From CADEDV01 sp964437415 (GTDB lineage: Bacteria; Bacteroidota; Bacteroidia; Chitinophagales; Chitinophagaceae), in assembly GCA_964437415.1 (NCBI GenBank), contig CAYTGN010000001.1, positions 1 through 64,000 on the forward strand: a DNA stretch of 64,000 nucleotides, given 5' to 3'. The position numbers and the translations under genes are program-made. The notes beneath the pieces were generated by a model. That model was not told where the DNA came from and did no database searches. It saw only the letters and a program-made list of their open reading frames with translations. The stretch's first letter is position 1. Every line of letters starts with the position of its first letter. Below are positions 35,155 through 43,638 of the stretch, piece after piece.

Positions 35155-35634
35155 ATGAACTACTCTTTTTTAGTACTGATACTGATTGTTTTTATTGGGT
35201 TTTCTTGCAAGAACAAAGGGGGCACGGTCAAAAAGGCTGGAGGAATTGACCAGATTCAGAAAAGCAAATCCAATTTATTGCCGGAACTGGCAGCCTGCGA
35301 TAGCGCCACCGTGATGTATTATACCACTCCCGGCAATCCCAGGTTTTTTTCCATGACTAAAGTGTATGACAAAACGTTGATGGGGAAAATTGATAAGGCT
35401 GTAAACGGTAAGACCATTTCAGGTAAGGACAGTTGTGTGACAGAGGGGAAAATATATTTCTATGGTAAAAGTGATGTTGTTTTTCCTGTCTATTTTTCCA
35501 GATATAATAAAGATTGTTTGACGCTTTCCTTTATCAAAACAGGTGAAAAGTATTATACCCGCATGCCGGAAGAAGTGAATAAATTGCTGGATGAATGGAA
35601 AAAGTCAGCTAAGGAACTTTTGCCTGCAAATTAG
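35155..35634 (+). CDS. Hypothetical lipoprotein
   Basis: 159 residues from the ATG at 35155; longer readings overlap the previous gene and look false. Lipoprotein signal MNYSFLVLILIVFIGFSC with lipid-attachment Cys at residue 18, followed by KNKGGTVKKAGG. The mature domain holds two further Cys (AACDSATVMYY, KDSCVTEGKIYF) and no recognised motif. It lies 28 bp after the Cys-containing secreted protein, so the two may be co-transcribed. The stop codon is only 5 bp from that of the convergent transglutaminase-like gene. Confidence 0.65.
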   Translation: MNYSFLVLILIVFIGFSCKNKGGTVKKAGGIDQIQKSKSNLLPELAACDSATVMYYTTPGNPRFFSMTKVYDKTLMGKIDKAVNGKTISGKDSCVTEGKIYFYGKSDVVFPVYFSRYNKDCLTLSFIKTGEKYYTRMPEEVNKLLDEWKKSAKELLPAN

Positions 35635-35639
35635 ACAAG

Positions 35640-36845
35640 CTATTTGTGCAGTGGGTTATACACATATACAACTTCATACTCCTGCTTTTCAAGCTCAGGT
35701 AAAAGTTTTCCCATTTTCAGGTCTTTTTTTTGCGGTGTCGGTTCGCAGACGGTATATTTTTCGCCATTGTAGATAACAGGCTTGCCGATGGGTTTGTCAA
35801 ATTTTATGGCCGTGGTTACATGATCGGGAAAAACCAGTACGATCATCGGCAGGTTATAGATCTCCTTTACCAGGTAAAAAAACAAAGCGGCCCTGTCTTC
35901 ACAATCACTTTGATCATATAGCAATGTTTGTTCGGGGGTGAGTCTTTTTTCGCCACCGAAAACTTTAGTGTCTGTTTCAAACATAAATGCCGTGCGGGTG
36001 AACCGCATCAGGTAATCCACTCCTTTTCTGACGGATTTTCTTTTTACATTCTCTTTCAGCACTGGTATCAGTGATTGGTAGGTTTCCTGGCTCAGCGGAA
36101 TATTGAAATACGAGGCATAATCCACCGTGGGATAATTGGCAAACAACATTTTTATTTCCGGGGTCAGCTTCACTTTGAAGTAATGACTTTGCTGGCGATA
36201 ATTGAACCGGATATCCTTTTCCAGGTAATCATCCGGCCTAAAATTGGGCAGGTTGGTGACCTTGTAGGAAAAAGATTTTACAGCTCCGGGTACTGTAATG
36301 GCTACTTCCCTGAATTGTCTGCGGGTAAAATCAATATTGTTGCCATAGTCATGATAGTTGAGGCAAACATATTGCCGCCCCCTGCTCACCCGGGATGGGA
36401 TATTATAAATATTTTCTTCGCTGCGCACATAAAAAAGAATGCTGTCTGCGGCGATATTCACGGTCGCATCATAGCCTGTGCCGGTGAGAAAAAACCATTT
36501 GTATAAAGTGTAACGGTGGTAGTTGGCCGCTTTGGGACTTATTTGCTGAGCGGTTTTGCGGATAAGCTGGTAAAACAACCAGTCATCGAGACGGAGCTGC
36601 TCTTTGTAGTGCAGCAATTGCTTCAGCAGTGTTTCAAATTTCCCCTGGCTTATTTTTTCATAAAAGGCCTTTATACCCTGTTCTGAAAGAGGTTCTGTAT
36701 AGTCAACAAACCAGGCCGGATCGAAATCCAGTTTTACCGAATCCCCATAAAAATCGAATGCAACCACCCTGTTTTGCTGGGCAAAAACAGGTTTCTGTAT
36801 GGCCCCTGCCAGTAAAAACAATAGTATGACTGCGCTTATTTTCAT
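35640..36845 (-). CDS. Secreted protein with transglutaminase-like catalytic triad
   Basis: 401 residues from the ATG at 36845 (a TTG at 36854 is the alternative). Signal peptide MKISAVILLFLLAGAIQKPV followed by a cleavage region at FAQQ. The C-terminal third has the transglutaminase/bacterial cysteine-proteinase order: C315 in DQSDCEDRAALFFYLV, H342 in FPDHVTTAIKF, and an acidic residue in YTVCEPTP (E368). The N-terminal two thirds are unrecognised. Substrate unknown; extracytoplasmic location is inferred from the signal. Its 5-prime region faces the gap with the candidate small RNA. Confidence 0.75.
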   Translation of the reverse strand: MKISAVILLFLLAGAIQKPVFAQQNRVVAFDFYGDSVKLDFDPAWFVDYTEPLSEQGIKAFYEKISQGKFETLLKQLLHYKEQLRLDDWLFYQLIRKTAQQISPKAANYHRYTLYKWFFLTGTGYDATVNIAADSILFYVRSEENIYNIPSRVSRGRQYVCLNYHDYGNNIDFTRRQFREVAITVPGAVKSFSYKVTNLPNFRPDDYLEKDIRFNYRQQSHYFKVKLTPEIKMLFANYPTVDYASYFNIPLSQETYQSLIPVLKENVKRKSVRKGVDYLMRFTRTAFMFETDTKVFGGEKRLTPEQTLLYDQSDCEDRAALFFYLVKEIYNLPMIVLVFPDHVTTAIKFDKPIGKPVIYNGEKYTVCEPTPQKKDLKMGKLLPELEKQEYEVVYVYNPLHK

Positions 36846-36920
36846 GGGTTGCAAGCATATCTAAGTTACAAAGCCTGCCGGATTAGTAAAAAAGAGAAAT
36901 TAATGCTCCCATAATTTTAG

Positions 36921-36942
36921 GGTAACAGTGTGCTAACACGAA
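36921..36942 (+). promoter_or_regulatory. Candidate PhoB-type site in a gene-free gap
   Basis: GGTAACAGTGT directly followed by GCTAACACGAA, two 11-bp units with the NNTAA core in phase. Five nt later comes CATCTTTA (36948-36955), which partly fits the -7 box, the same spacing as upstream of the TonB receptor. No plus-strand gene follows, only a terminator at 37042-37079. Confidence 0.5.
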
Positions 36943-36954
36943 CAGCACATCTTT

Positions 36955-37079
36955 ACAGCAGTTCTTTACTCCATAGTCCCAATCGCATTTGCAATTCTTA
37001 TGTGTTAGTAATTGTATCGGGAGCAGATTTCTCATGCAGTTGCCACCCCGCGGCAGGACAGGCCGGGGGTGGCTTTTTT
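36955..37079 (+). ncRNA. Candidate phosphate-regulated small RNA
   Basis: A predicted transcript of about 120 nt, from shortly after the promoter-like box at 36948-36955 to the terminator at 37042-37079. It carries no convincing coding frame: the longest overlapping frame (36930-37160) runs through the terminator hairpin. Evidence is the order of elements only (11-bp repeats, -7-like box, gap, intrinsic terminator). It lies between the transglutaminase-like gene and the phoR operon, both on the other strand. The 5-prime end is an estimate. Confidence 0.4.
37042..37079 (+). terminator. Intrinsic terminator without an annotated gene
   Basis: GCCACCCC (37042-37049) pairs exactly with GGGGTGGC (37066-37073), then six T. 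The 16-nt loop has a GC-rich sequence that could pair further. It is plus-strand only; the nearest plus-strand coding gene ends 1.4 kb upstream. Confidence 0.8.
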
Positions 37080-37086
37080 ATTTATA

Positions 37087-37269
37087 TCAGCTCCCTTTCA
37101 GATCATCGGGGTCTTCTTCTTCAGAATGACGTTCCTTTTTCCCGGGGTAATCCCTGTTAAGCTTATCCGCTAGATTTTTTTTATCACGGGAATTGCTGCG
37201 TATGATAAAAATGATCAAAGCCAGCATCAGGAGTCCTGCAATAACAATAATGAACCAGTTGATCTCCAT
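37087..37269 (-). CDS. Small membrane protein downstream of the sensor kinase
   Basis: 60 residues: one N-terminal membrane helix (WFIIVIAGLLMLALIIFII) and a short charged cytoplasmic tail rich in Lys, Asp and Glu (GKKERHSEEEDPDDLKGS). It lies 9 bp after the histidine kinase gene on the same strand, so it is in the same operon. Such short tails are common in small accessory membrane proteins, and no function can be assigned. The tight coupling and clean start support a real gene. Confidence 0.65.
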   Translation of the reverse strand: MEINWFIIVIAGLLMLALIIFIIRSNSRDKKNLADKLNRDYPGKKERHSEEEDPDDLKGS

Positions 37270-37278
37270 AAACTAAGT

Positions 37279-38334
37279 TTATACCTGGTCTTTCCTCCTG
37301 TCCAGCGTGAATCCTACCGTGGTGCCTATATCTTCACGGCTTCTTACATGTATAGTTTGTCCATGTGCTTCTATAATGTGTTTGCAAATGGCTAGTCCCA
37401 GGCCGCTACCAGTCACATCAATGCTTCTGCCCTCATCGGTGCGATAGAAACGTTCAAAGATGCGGGGCAGGTGCTTTTCAGAAATACCAATACCATCATC
37501 GCTGATTTCAACCAGAATATGTTTGCCATCGGTGTTATACATGCTTGCTACAATGCTGCCCCTCTCTCTTCCGTATTTGACAGAGTTTTCGATCAGGTTG
37601 GTGATCACCTGCCTGATTTTTTCTTTATCGGCATGAACAGTGAGTGGCGATTCACAGCCTTTCTTGAAGCTGAATTGAATTTTCTTTTCATCTGCTATCA
37701 GCGAAAGACCTTCAAAAACATCTTTGATAAGATCCTGGATGATAAAATTTTGTTTATATAAAACCAGCTCGCCCCGTTCCAGCTTTGAAATTTGATCCAG
37801 GTCGTTGAGCAGGTTGGTCAGCCGTTCAACATTTTTCGCAGTCTTTTCGAGAAATTTTTTATTTACATCGGGATTGGTCATTGCGCCCTGCAGCAGTGTA
37901 TCCACATATCCCTGTATGGCGAATACGGGGGTTTTGAATTCGTGGGATAGATTTTGTAAAAATTCTTTACGGAACTGCTCATTTTTTTGCAGCAACTCAA
38001 TTTCCTTTTTGTTGGCCAAAGCCCATGCTTCCACATCTTCTCTCACCTCGTCAATACTTTTTTGCGGAAGGATATATTTATAATAGGTTTCTTCTTTCTT
38101 AGTGGCCTTGGTCTGGTAAATGAATTTATAAATGAGTTTGATCTTCCGGTAGATGAACCGCTCCATCATGAAAGAAATAAGAAAATAGCTGCCGGCAAAG
38201 ATGAGCACAAATGAAACACCTGCCCAGAGCCAGCTTTTCTCTGCATACCCCAGCAGCAAACTAATAGGCACAGCAAGCACCAAAGCGGTGAATGCAGAAA
38301 GCTGCCGGGGAGAAATGTTTTTAGCTGAAAACAT
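37279..38334 (-). CDS. phoR: Membrane sensor histidine kinase, PhoR-like
   Basis: 351 residues. Two membrane segments near residues 15-30 and 38-56 leave only a very short loop outside, as in PhoR-type kinases that sense through partners rather than a large sensor domain. Phosphoacceptor H131 is in NLSHEFKTPVFAI; N box LIENSVKYG, G1 ISDDGIGIS and G2 TGSGLGLAIC follow. Second gene of a phoB-phoR operon. Assignment to phosphate is inferred from the phosphate genes 8 kb away and the 11-bp repeats beside phoB. Confidence 0.85.
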   Translation of the reverse strand: MFSAKNISPRQLSAFTALVLAVPISLLLGYAEKSWLWAGVSFVLIFAGSYFLISFMMERFIYRKIKLIYKFIYQTKATKKEETYYKYILPQKSIDEVREDVEAWALANKKEIELLQKNEQFRKEFLQNLSHEFKTPVFAIQGYVDTLLQGAMTNPDVNKKFLEKTAKNVERLTNLLNDLDQISKLERGELVLYKQNFIIQDLIKDVFEGLSLIADEKKIQFSFKKGCESPLTVHADKEKIRQVITNLIENSVKYGRERGSIVASMYNTDGKHILVEISDDGIGISEKHLPRIFERFYRTDEGRSIDVTGSGLGLAICKHIIEAHGQTIHVRSREDIGTTVGFTLDRRKDQV

Positions 38335-38335
38335 A

Positions 38336-38403
38336 ATGGTTCATTGCTTATGGAAGAGAGTTCAAAATTAGTGAGATTGTCCATGAACCAAGGACGATGA
38401 ACC
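38336..38403. repeat. Inverted/direct repeat of TGGTTCAT words in the phoB-phoR gap
   Basis: ATGGTTCAT at 38336-38344 is complemented by ATGAACCA at 38383-38390, and a second ATGAACC follows at 38397-38403. The same word recurs in the ftsB-eno gap at 58832-58901. Confidence 0.6.
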
Positions 38404-38406
38404 TTG

Positions 38407-39084
38407 TCAGAGCTCAAATTTATACCCAACTCCTTTCACGGTGGTGATGCAGTCAATACCCAGTTTCTGGCGGATCTTGCGGATGTGCACATCAATGGTG
38501 CGGTCGCCAACGATCACATCATTGCCCCACACCTGGTTTAGTATTTCATTCCGAAGAAACACACGGCCGGGTTTCTGCGCCAGCAGGTTAAGCAACTCAA
38601 ATTCTTTTTTAGCCAGCACAATGTCATTACCATCCACCTGCACGATGAAGCGTTCGGGATCAATAGTAAGATTCTCAAGCTTGAGTACCTTGGCTTCTGT
38701 TTTGTTCAGTCGGCGGAAGAGAGCATTCACCCGGCTCAGGAACACTTTCGGGCTGATGGGCTTGCTCACATAGTCGTCGGCGCCGGTTTCCAGTCCTTTG
38801 ATCTGAGTGCCTTCATCATTCAGCGCAGTTAGGAATATGATCAGTGTTTCTTTGAAAGCCGGTTGAGAACGGAGTATTTGGCACACTTCCACCCCCGATT
38901 TTTTGGGCATCATCACATCCAGCACTACGAGGTCGGGCATATTGCGGCGGGCTTTTTCGATAGCTTCATCGCCATCCTTGGCTGTCACCACTTCATATCC
39001 TTCATTGGAAAGATTGTATTTCAGTATCTCAAGGATGTCCGGTTCATCATCTGCTATCAGCACCTTTCGGGCTTTTGTTTCCAT
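38407..39084 (-). CDS. phoB: OmpR/PhoB-family response regulator
   Basis: 225 residues: receiver domain 1-120 with acidic pocket (IADDEPDIL) and phosphoacceptor D56 in LVVLDVMMP, then a winged-helix DNA-binding domain from about 130 (FELLNLLAQKPGRVFLRNEI, VDVHIRKIRQKLG-type segment reading IDVHIRKIRQKLG). Members bind direct repeats spaced 11 bp. Upstream of phoR with a 72-bp gap. A TAGGTTTG box lies 17 nt before the ATG, and two 11-bp repeats lie about 75 bp upstream. Confidence 0.88.
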   Translation of the reverse strand: METKARKVLIADDEPDILEILKYNLSNEGYEVVTAKDGDEAIEKARRNMPDLVVLDVMMPKKSGVEVCQILRSQPAFKETLIIFLTALNDEGTQIKGLETGADDYVSKPISPKVFLSRVNALFRRLNKTEAKVLKLENLTIDPERFIVQVDGNDIVLAKKEFELLNLLAQKPGRVFLRNEILNQVWGNDVIVGDRTIDVHIRKIRQKLGIDCITTVKGVGYKFEL

Positions 39085-39101
39085 CGCAGCGAAATTTTGC
39101 G

Positions 39102-39109
39102 CAAACCTA
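39102..39109 (-). promoter_or_regulatory. Bacteroidota -7 box of phoB
   Basis: TAGGTTTG on the minus strand, 17 nt before the phoB ATG. Confidence 0.6.
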
Positions 39110-39157
39110 AAGGTAAATCAGCTGCCTGTAAAACAAGGGAGTAGTTGTTCATGCAGA

Positions 39158-39179
39158 CTTAATGAAAACTTAATACAAT
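39158..39179. promoter_or_regulatory. Candidate PhoB-type site beside phoB
   Basis: CTTAATGAAAA directly followed by CTTAATACAAT, an 11-bp direct repeat. Its 7-4-7 layout resembles the enterobacterial Pho box (CTGTCATAAAACTGTCATA), and the unit CTTAAT also occurs at 30277. It lies 50 bp upstream of the phoB -7 box, and 115 bp before the promoter box of the gene at 39316. Confidence 0.45.
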
Positions 39180-39294
39180 GATTCATAAGCGCCGGCCACT
39201 ATTTCAGCCATAAAGCCGGAAAGCCAACTTTTTATGCCCCAATGCCATCTTAATCAGCGTAAAGAGTAAATACGGCCATCTCGGCAATGCTTAT

Positions 39295-39302
39295 TAAATT
39301 TG
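39295..39302 (+). promoter_or_regulatory. Bacteroidota -7 box of the gene at 39316
   Basis: TAAATTTG fits TAnnTTTG and lies 13 nt before the ATG at 39316. Confidence 0.5.
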
Positions 39303-39315
39303 TGTAACGATCCTT

Positions 39316-41568
39316 ATGACAGCAGTTTCCAGATACCTTATTCTGCCGGTTGTTTTACTGGTTTTTTCCATCCAGGGCAAGACCCAAAACTCATTTGCAT
39401 CCCTGGCTGATACCAGCCGGAATGCGACCGGTTGCACGGCGCCGATCAACAGGCAGTTGTTTCATGATTATATCAATAAGGAGCAAAGCATCATTCTGCA
39501 GTCAGATGGTAAAAACGACAACCAGTTCTCGCCTTCGGCCAATGCAGAAGTGAACCTGCTGCTTACCAAATCGCTGGTGAACCGGGTGGACAGGATGCAG
39601 TGCAGGATTGAAAACGACAGTTCGCTGGGCCACTCTCAGAAGATCCGTTATCTCAGGGGCATTGATTATTTATTGAAATTTTATACCAGCAACCGGGCGG
39701 CAAAACGAGTGAATCCGCTGATGCTGCCGGATATCATTGCGGCGTATGAACAATGCATGGATGCCGATATTGCGGGCAAATCCATTGAGCCTGTGATCCA
39801 AAAACTTTCTTACGAACTGGCCAACTCTGTGGCGAACGCCGACAGGGTAACCTTTGAAAATAACCCTGGGTTTAAAAAAAGCCGCGACCTTGTTATTCTC
39901 AAATATTGTCTTCGCTACCCGGACCGGGCTTTCGCCACATTGAAAGATAATCCTGATGTTCCTTTTGCCGACAGCCTGGTAAAAGTGTTTGCCAAGAAAT
40001 ACCCCCGTCCCTTGTATGATTATGCTGCTGCAGCCAATAAATTCGGCGCTGTCATTCGCAACATACAGGATGATGTGTTTGTAAAAGCAATAGCCCGGAT
40101 GGCCATAAGCCGCAGCGGGCAGCAATACTTTCCTTTCCTGGACAACATTGTGTCAGGGAAAATGACCATTGAAGATATTGACAAGATAAAAGATGATTCA
40201 CTGCTCTATTATCGCCTGCTTGTGAATACGCAGATGGACTATGTGGCCCGTGCTATTAACAAAGACACAGCCTTTGAGTTCAAATCGCTGACAAAACGAT
40301 TGGAGACCAAGGCGCAGGAAGTTTTTGTCAATACCATTAATGCACTTCATTTTGAAAATGACAATATCCGCTACCGTATCATCCAGCCGTTGAATGCACA
40401 AGAGTTGTATTACGTTGCTGTATCAGGCGACGGACTTATTTATACTTCCAGTTTTGTGAAAGGGGTGTTTCCGCTAATGATGAAAAAGATCAACAACCGT
40501 GCTGATTCGCTGCTCATGCTGCTGAAGTTTGACAAGTACAGGAAGTTTATCAAAATGTCGGCTGGTTATAATACCCTGGGCGATTTTTTAAGTGCCTTTC
40601 CCAAAACAGAAGATGCAGCCAGCCTGATGAGGGCATTTGTAAGTAATCTCGAAAAATCGGACGGTTTGGAAGATGGGGTGGATGTGGCCGATTCTTATGC
40701 CAGCATTGCTGAAAACATAAAGCCTTTGGCAGATGAAATGCTGTCAAATGTTACGAGGAATTATGAACGAAATCTTGCTGCGGGCAATAAAAAGGGGATA
40801 GCTATCTATAATATCCTGCATAAACTTTTCCTTTCTGCAGACTCAGCCAACAAGATTGACCTGACCAAAGAACTGGGCATACCGCCGGTGTATGAAGTTC
40901 CTTTCAATGCAATGGCAAATGACAGTGGCCGGGTGATCATGCAGGTGTTTTTTTATGGTGACAGGGACGGACAGGGAATCTTTGGCGGATTCCAGAATAT
41001 GTTCAGCAATGCCAACTGGAAAATTGACCGAAGCAACCCGCAGTGGGTAACCATTTCTTCTGTCAAAGGAAAACCCGTTACTATTTATGCCAACCGTCCG
41101 TTGCCGGAAGAAACCGGCGAAGACGAAAAGGCGCAGGTTGCGCTGGGAGAGTTTCTTGAAAAAAATAAATTTTATCCTACGATCACCATTCACCGCGGAC
41201 ACAGCTATTATGCCCCCTACACTATTGAGCATATGTTCCCTACTTCAAAGATCGTATTCCTGGGTTCCTGCGGCGGATACCATCTCATTCACGATGTGTT
41301 GTCCAAAGCGCCGGATGCCCATATCATCGCATCCAAGCAGATCGGAAGAACAGCCATCAACCGTCCTTTTTTCCAGTTACTGACAGAAAAAGCCCGCAAC
41401 GGCAACAATGTGGAGTGGATACCGTTCTGGAAACAATTCGGGCAGGCTGCCAATGTGGAGGGGTTTGAAGATTATATACCTCCCTATAAAAATCTCGGCG
41501 CCCTTTTTATCAAAGCCTACAAGATTGCAATTGGAGAGGAAGGAGATGAGGAACAAAAAGGGTTTTAA
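39316..41568 (+). CDS. Large secreted protein, possible caspase-like (clan CD) peptidase
   Basis: 750 residues with an N-terminal signal peptide (YLILPVVLLVFSIQGKTQ). Most of the protein is helical and unrecognised. Near the C-terminus the sequence TITIHRGHSYYAP (H626) is followed after a strand-turn by KIVFLGSCGGYHLIHD (C652), then HIIASKQIGRTAINRPFF. A His-Gly segment followed by a hydrophobic strand ending in Cys-Gly is the arrangement of caspase-like, gingipain and CHAT peptidases. Divergent from phoB. The peptidase reading is inference from one local pattern; the rest of the fold is not checked. Confidence 0.55.
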   Translation: MTAVSRYLILPVVLLVFSIQGKTQNSFASLADTSRNATGCTAPINRQLFHDYINKEQSIILQSDGKNDNQFSPSANAEVNLLLTKSLVNRVDRMQCRIENDSSLGHSQKIRYLRGIDYLLKFYTSNRAAKRVNPLMLPDIIAAYEQCMDADIAGKSIEPVIQKLSYELANSVANADRVTFENNPGFKKSRDLVILKYCLRYPDRAFATLKDNPDVPFADSLVKVFAKKYPRPLYDYAAAANKFGAVIRNIQDDVFVKAIARMAISRSGQQYFPFLDNIVSGKMTIEDIDKIKDDSLLYYRLLVNTQMDYVARAINKDTAFEFKSLTKRLETKAQEVFVNTINALHFENDNIRYRIIQPLNAQELYYVAVSGDGLIYTSSFVKGVFPLMMKKINNRADSLLMLLKFDKYRKFIKMSAGYNTLGDFLSAFPKTEDAASLMRAFVSNLEKSDGLEDGVDVADSYASIAENIKPLADEMLSNVTRNYERNLAAGNKKGIAIYNILHKLFLSADSANKIDLTKELGIPPVYEVPFNAMANDSGRVIMQVFFYGDRDGQGIFGGFQNMFSNANWKIDRSNPQWVTISSVKGKPVTIYANRPLPEETGEDEKAQVALGEFLEKNKFYPTITIHRGHSYYAPYTIEHMFPTSKIVFLGSCGGYHLIHDVLSKAPDAHIIASKQIGRTAINRPFFQLLTEKARNGNNVEWIPFWKQFGQAANVEGFEDYIPPYKNLGALFIKAYKIAIGEEGDEEQKGF

Positions 41569-41583
41569 CAGGAGTCTTCTCTT

Positions 41584-41591
41584 TATTTTTG
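41584..41591 (+). promoter_or_regulatory. Bacteroidota -7 box of the ABC exporter gene
   Basis: TATTTTTG, 22 nt before the TTG start at 41614. Confidence 0.5.
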
Positions 41592-41613
41592 CGGTTCAAT
41601 AATTATTTCCCTT

Positions 41614-43395
41614 TTGTCTGAAAGCAAAAAGCCCTTTTTCGATTTTGCACTGCTGCGCAGGGTGTTCGGCTATGCGGCCCCGTATAAACAAAAATTCTAC
41701 CTGTCGGTGGCACTCGCTATTTTGCTGGCGGTAATGACTCCTGTCAGACCGTTGCTGATTCAGGTTACTGTCAATGAATATATCAGCAACGAGATCGCCA
41801 ATATGGTCATCAACATTACAATGATACAGATCGGGCTGATCCTGGTGGAAACAGCCATGCGTTTCATTTTTTCTTTCACCACCGCATCGCTGGGACAATC
41901 CGTAGTGAAAGACCTCAGGGTAACAGTTTATAAAAAGATACTTGGACTGAATTTGTCCCAATTTGACAAAACACCGATAGGAACGCTGACCACAAGAACG
42001 ATCAATGATATTGAATCAATCAATGATATTTTTTCCGATGGGCTGGTGCCTATCATCGCAGACCTGCTTTCTATTGTTTGTGTATTGGGATTTATGTTCT
42101 GGAGCGACTGGCAACTGACACTGATTGCCCTTATACCTTTTCCGATTATCATTATTGCCACTTACTATTTTAAGGAAAGTATCAACCGGTCTTTTTTTAA
42201 AGTAAGAAATGCTGTGGCATCACTAAATGCTTTCGTGCAGGAACATCTCACTGGTATGTCGGTGGTACAGGCTTTTGCTTCGGAAGAAAGGGAGTTTCAG
42301 AAATTCAGGAAGATCAACAAAGAGCATCGCAATGCCAATATCAAAGCCATTTTTGCCTATTCTGTTTTCTTCCCTGTTGTCGAAATTGTGCTGGCCCTTT
42401 CCATTGGTTTAATCGTCTGGTACGGATCTGGTCAGCGGGCAGAAGCCGGAACAATCATTTCTTTCATTCTTTGCCTGAACCTGCTATTCCGTCCGCTTCG
42501 GGTGATCGCTGATAAATTCAATGTGTTGCAGATGGGGATCATTGCCAGCGAAAGAGTGTTTAAAGTTTTAGATAACAAGGATTTTATCCCCGACCCGATA
42601 GCTATCGGGTCAAACAAAGAAGTTTACAAACCGGATGCTGTAAAAGGAAGGATTGAATTTGCCAAAGTGTGGTTTGCTTATACCAATGAACATTATGTGC
42701 TGAAAGACGTGAGCTTCACAGTGAACCCGGGAGAAACAATTGCTATTGTGGGTCATACCGGCAGCGGCAAAACTACCATCATCAGTTTACTGAACCGCTT
42801 GTATCATATTCAAAAAGGCGCCATCCGGGTTGATGATGTAAACATTGAGCAGTTTGACCTCGATACGCTAAGAAAAAATGTCGGCGTAGTGCTGCAGGAT
42901 GTCTTTCTGTTCTCGGGTTCTGTTATTGATAACGTCACTCTCCGAAACCCGGAGATTGCAAGGGAAAAAGTGATTGAAACGGCAAAACTGATAGATATGC
43001 ATGACTTTATCATGCAGTTGCCCGGAGGATATGATTATAATGTGATGGAAAGGGGAGCTACTTTGTCATTAGGCCAAAGGCAATTGCTGTCATTTATCCG
43101 TGCCCTGCTCTACAACCCTTCTATTTTGATATTGGATGAGGCGACATCATCTGTTGATACCGAAAGTGAAATGCTGATCCAGCATGCTATTGACACATTA
43201 ATTAAAGGACGAACCTCGATTGTTATTGCCCACCGCCTTTCAACTATCCGCAAGGCCAGTAAGATCATCGTTTTGGACAAAGGAGAGATCAAAGAAATGG
43301 GCATCCATGAGGAACTGTTGCTGAAAGGAGGTTTTTATGCCCGGCTGCATGAAATGCAGTTTGAGAATCATGCAGCCAAAGCTGATGGTTTCTAA
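41614..43395 (+). CDS. ABC exporter, fused permease and ATPase
   Basis: 593-residue type I half-transporter (MsbA/lipid-exporter-like). Six membrane helices cover about residues 15-300, followed by the nucleotide-binding domain: Walker A GHTGSGKT at 380-387, Q-loop near VVLQDVFLFSG, signature LSLGQ at 484-488, Walker B ILILDE ending at D508-E509, and the H-loop in IVIAHRL. The start codon is TTG; no ATG lies near it in frame, and a TATTTTTG box sits 22 nt upstream. It functions as a homodimer or with an unlinked partner. Substrate unknown. Confidence 0.93.
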   Translation: MSESKKPFFDFALLRRVFGYAAPYKQKFYLSVALAILLAVMTPVRPLLIQVTVNEYISNEIANMVINITMIQIGLILVETAMRFIFSFTTASLGQSVVKDLRVTVYKKILGLNLSQFDKTPIGTLTTRTINDIESINDIFSDGLVPIIADLLSIVCVLGFMFWSDWQLTLIALIPFPIIIIATYYFKESINRSFFKVRNAVASLNAFVQEHLTGMSVVQAFASEEREFQKFRKINKEHRNANIKAIFAYSVFFPVVEIVLALSIGLIVWYGSGQRAEAGTIISFILCLNLLFRPLRVIADKFNVLQMGIIASERVFKVLDNKDFIPDPIAIGSNKEVYKPDAVKGRIEFAKVWFAYTNEHYVLKDVSFTVNPGETIAIVGHTGSGKTTIISLLNRLYHIQKGAIRVDDVNIEQFDLDTLRKNVGVVLQDVFLFSGSVIDNVTLRNPEIAREKVIETAKLIDMHDFIMQLPGGYDYNVMERGATLSLGQRQLLSFIRALLYNPSILILDEATSSVDTESEMLIQHAIDTLIKGRTSIVIAHRLSTIRKASKIIVLDKGEIKEMGIHEELLLKGGFYARLHEMQFENHAAKADGF

Positions 43396-43416
43396 GATAT
43401 TTAGTAAATTGGTGGT

Positions 43417-43620
43417 ATGAAAAAGTATGAGGAGAACAAAAAGCATTCTGTTGTTCAGGAACCAGGGGAAGGTTCTATGAAGACCTTTTCTTCACAGGAA
43501 GAGGCTGAGAAATATAACATGATACAAAATCTTTCACTGACAGATATGCAAAGATTCCAGCTTTTTTGCCGCATGATGCGTATTGGCAAAATGTTATCCT
43601 CTGCAAAAATTGTGAAATAA
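43417..43620 (+). CDS. Small protein paired with a nucleotidyltransferase
   Basis: 67 residues, helical and Lys/Glu/Met-rich, with FSSQEEAEKYNMIQNLSLTD in the middle and a basic end (MRIGKMLSSAKIVK). No signal or membrane segment. It lies 18 bp before the nucleotidyltransferase gene at 43639, so the two are certainly co-transcribed. Small proteins with an FxxxEEAE-type start are often found before such transferases in Bacteroidota. An antitoxin-like role is a reasonable guess but not shown by sequence. Confidence 0.65.
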   Translation: MKKYEENKKHSVVQEPGEGSMKTFSSQEEAEKYNMIQNLSLTDMQRFQLFCRMMRIGKMLSSAKIVK

Positions 43621-43638
43621 CCTGCTTATTGCCGAATT

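Noticed and set aside
36930..37160. 76-codon plus-strand frame in the gene-free gap
   Set aside because: It runs through the intrinsic terminator hairpin, has no usable start context, and its residues look random.
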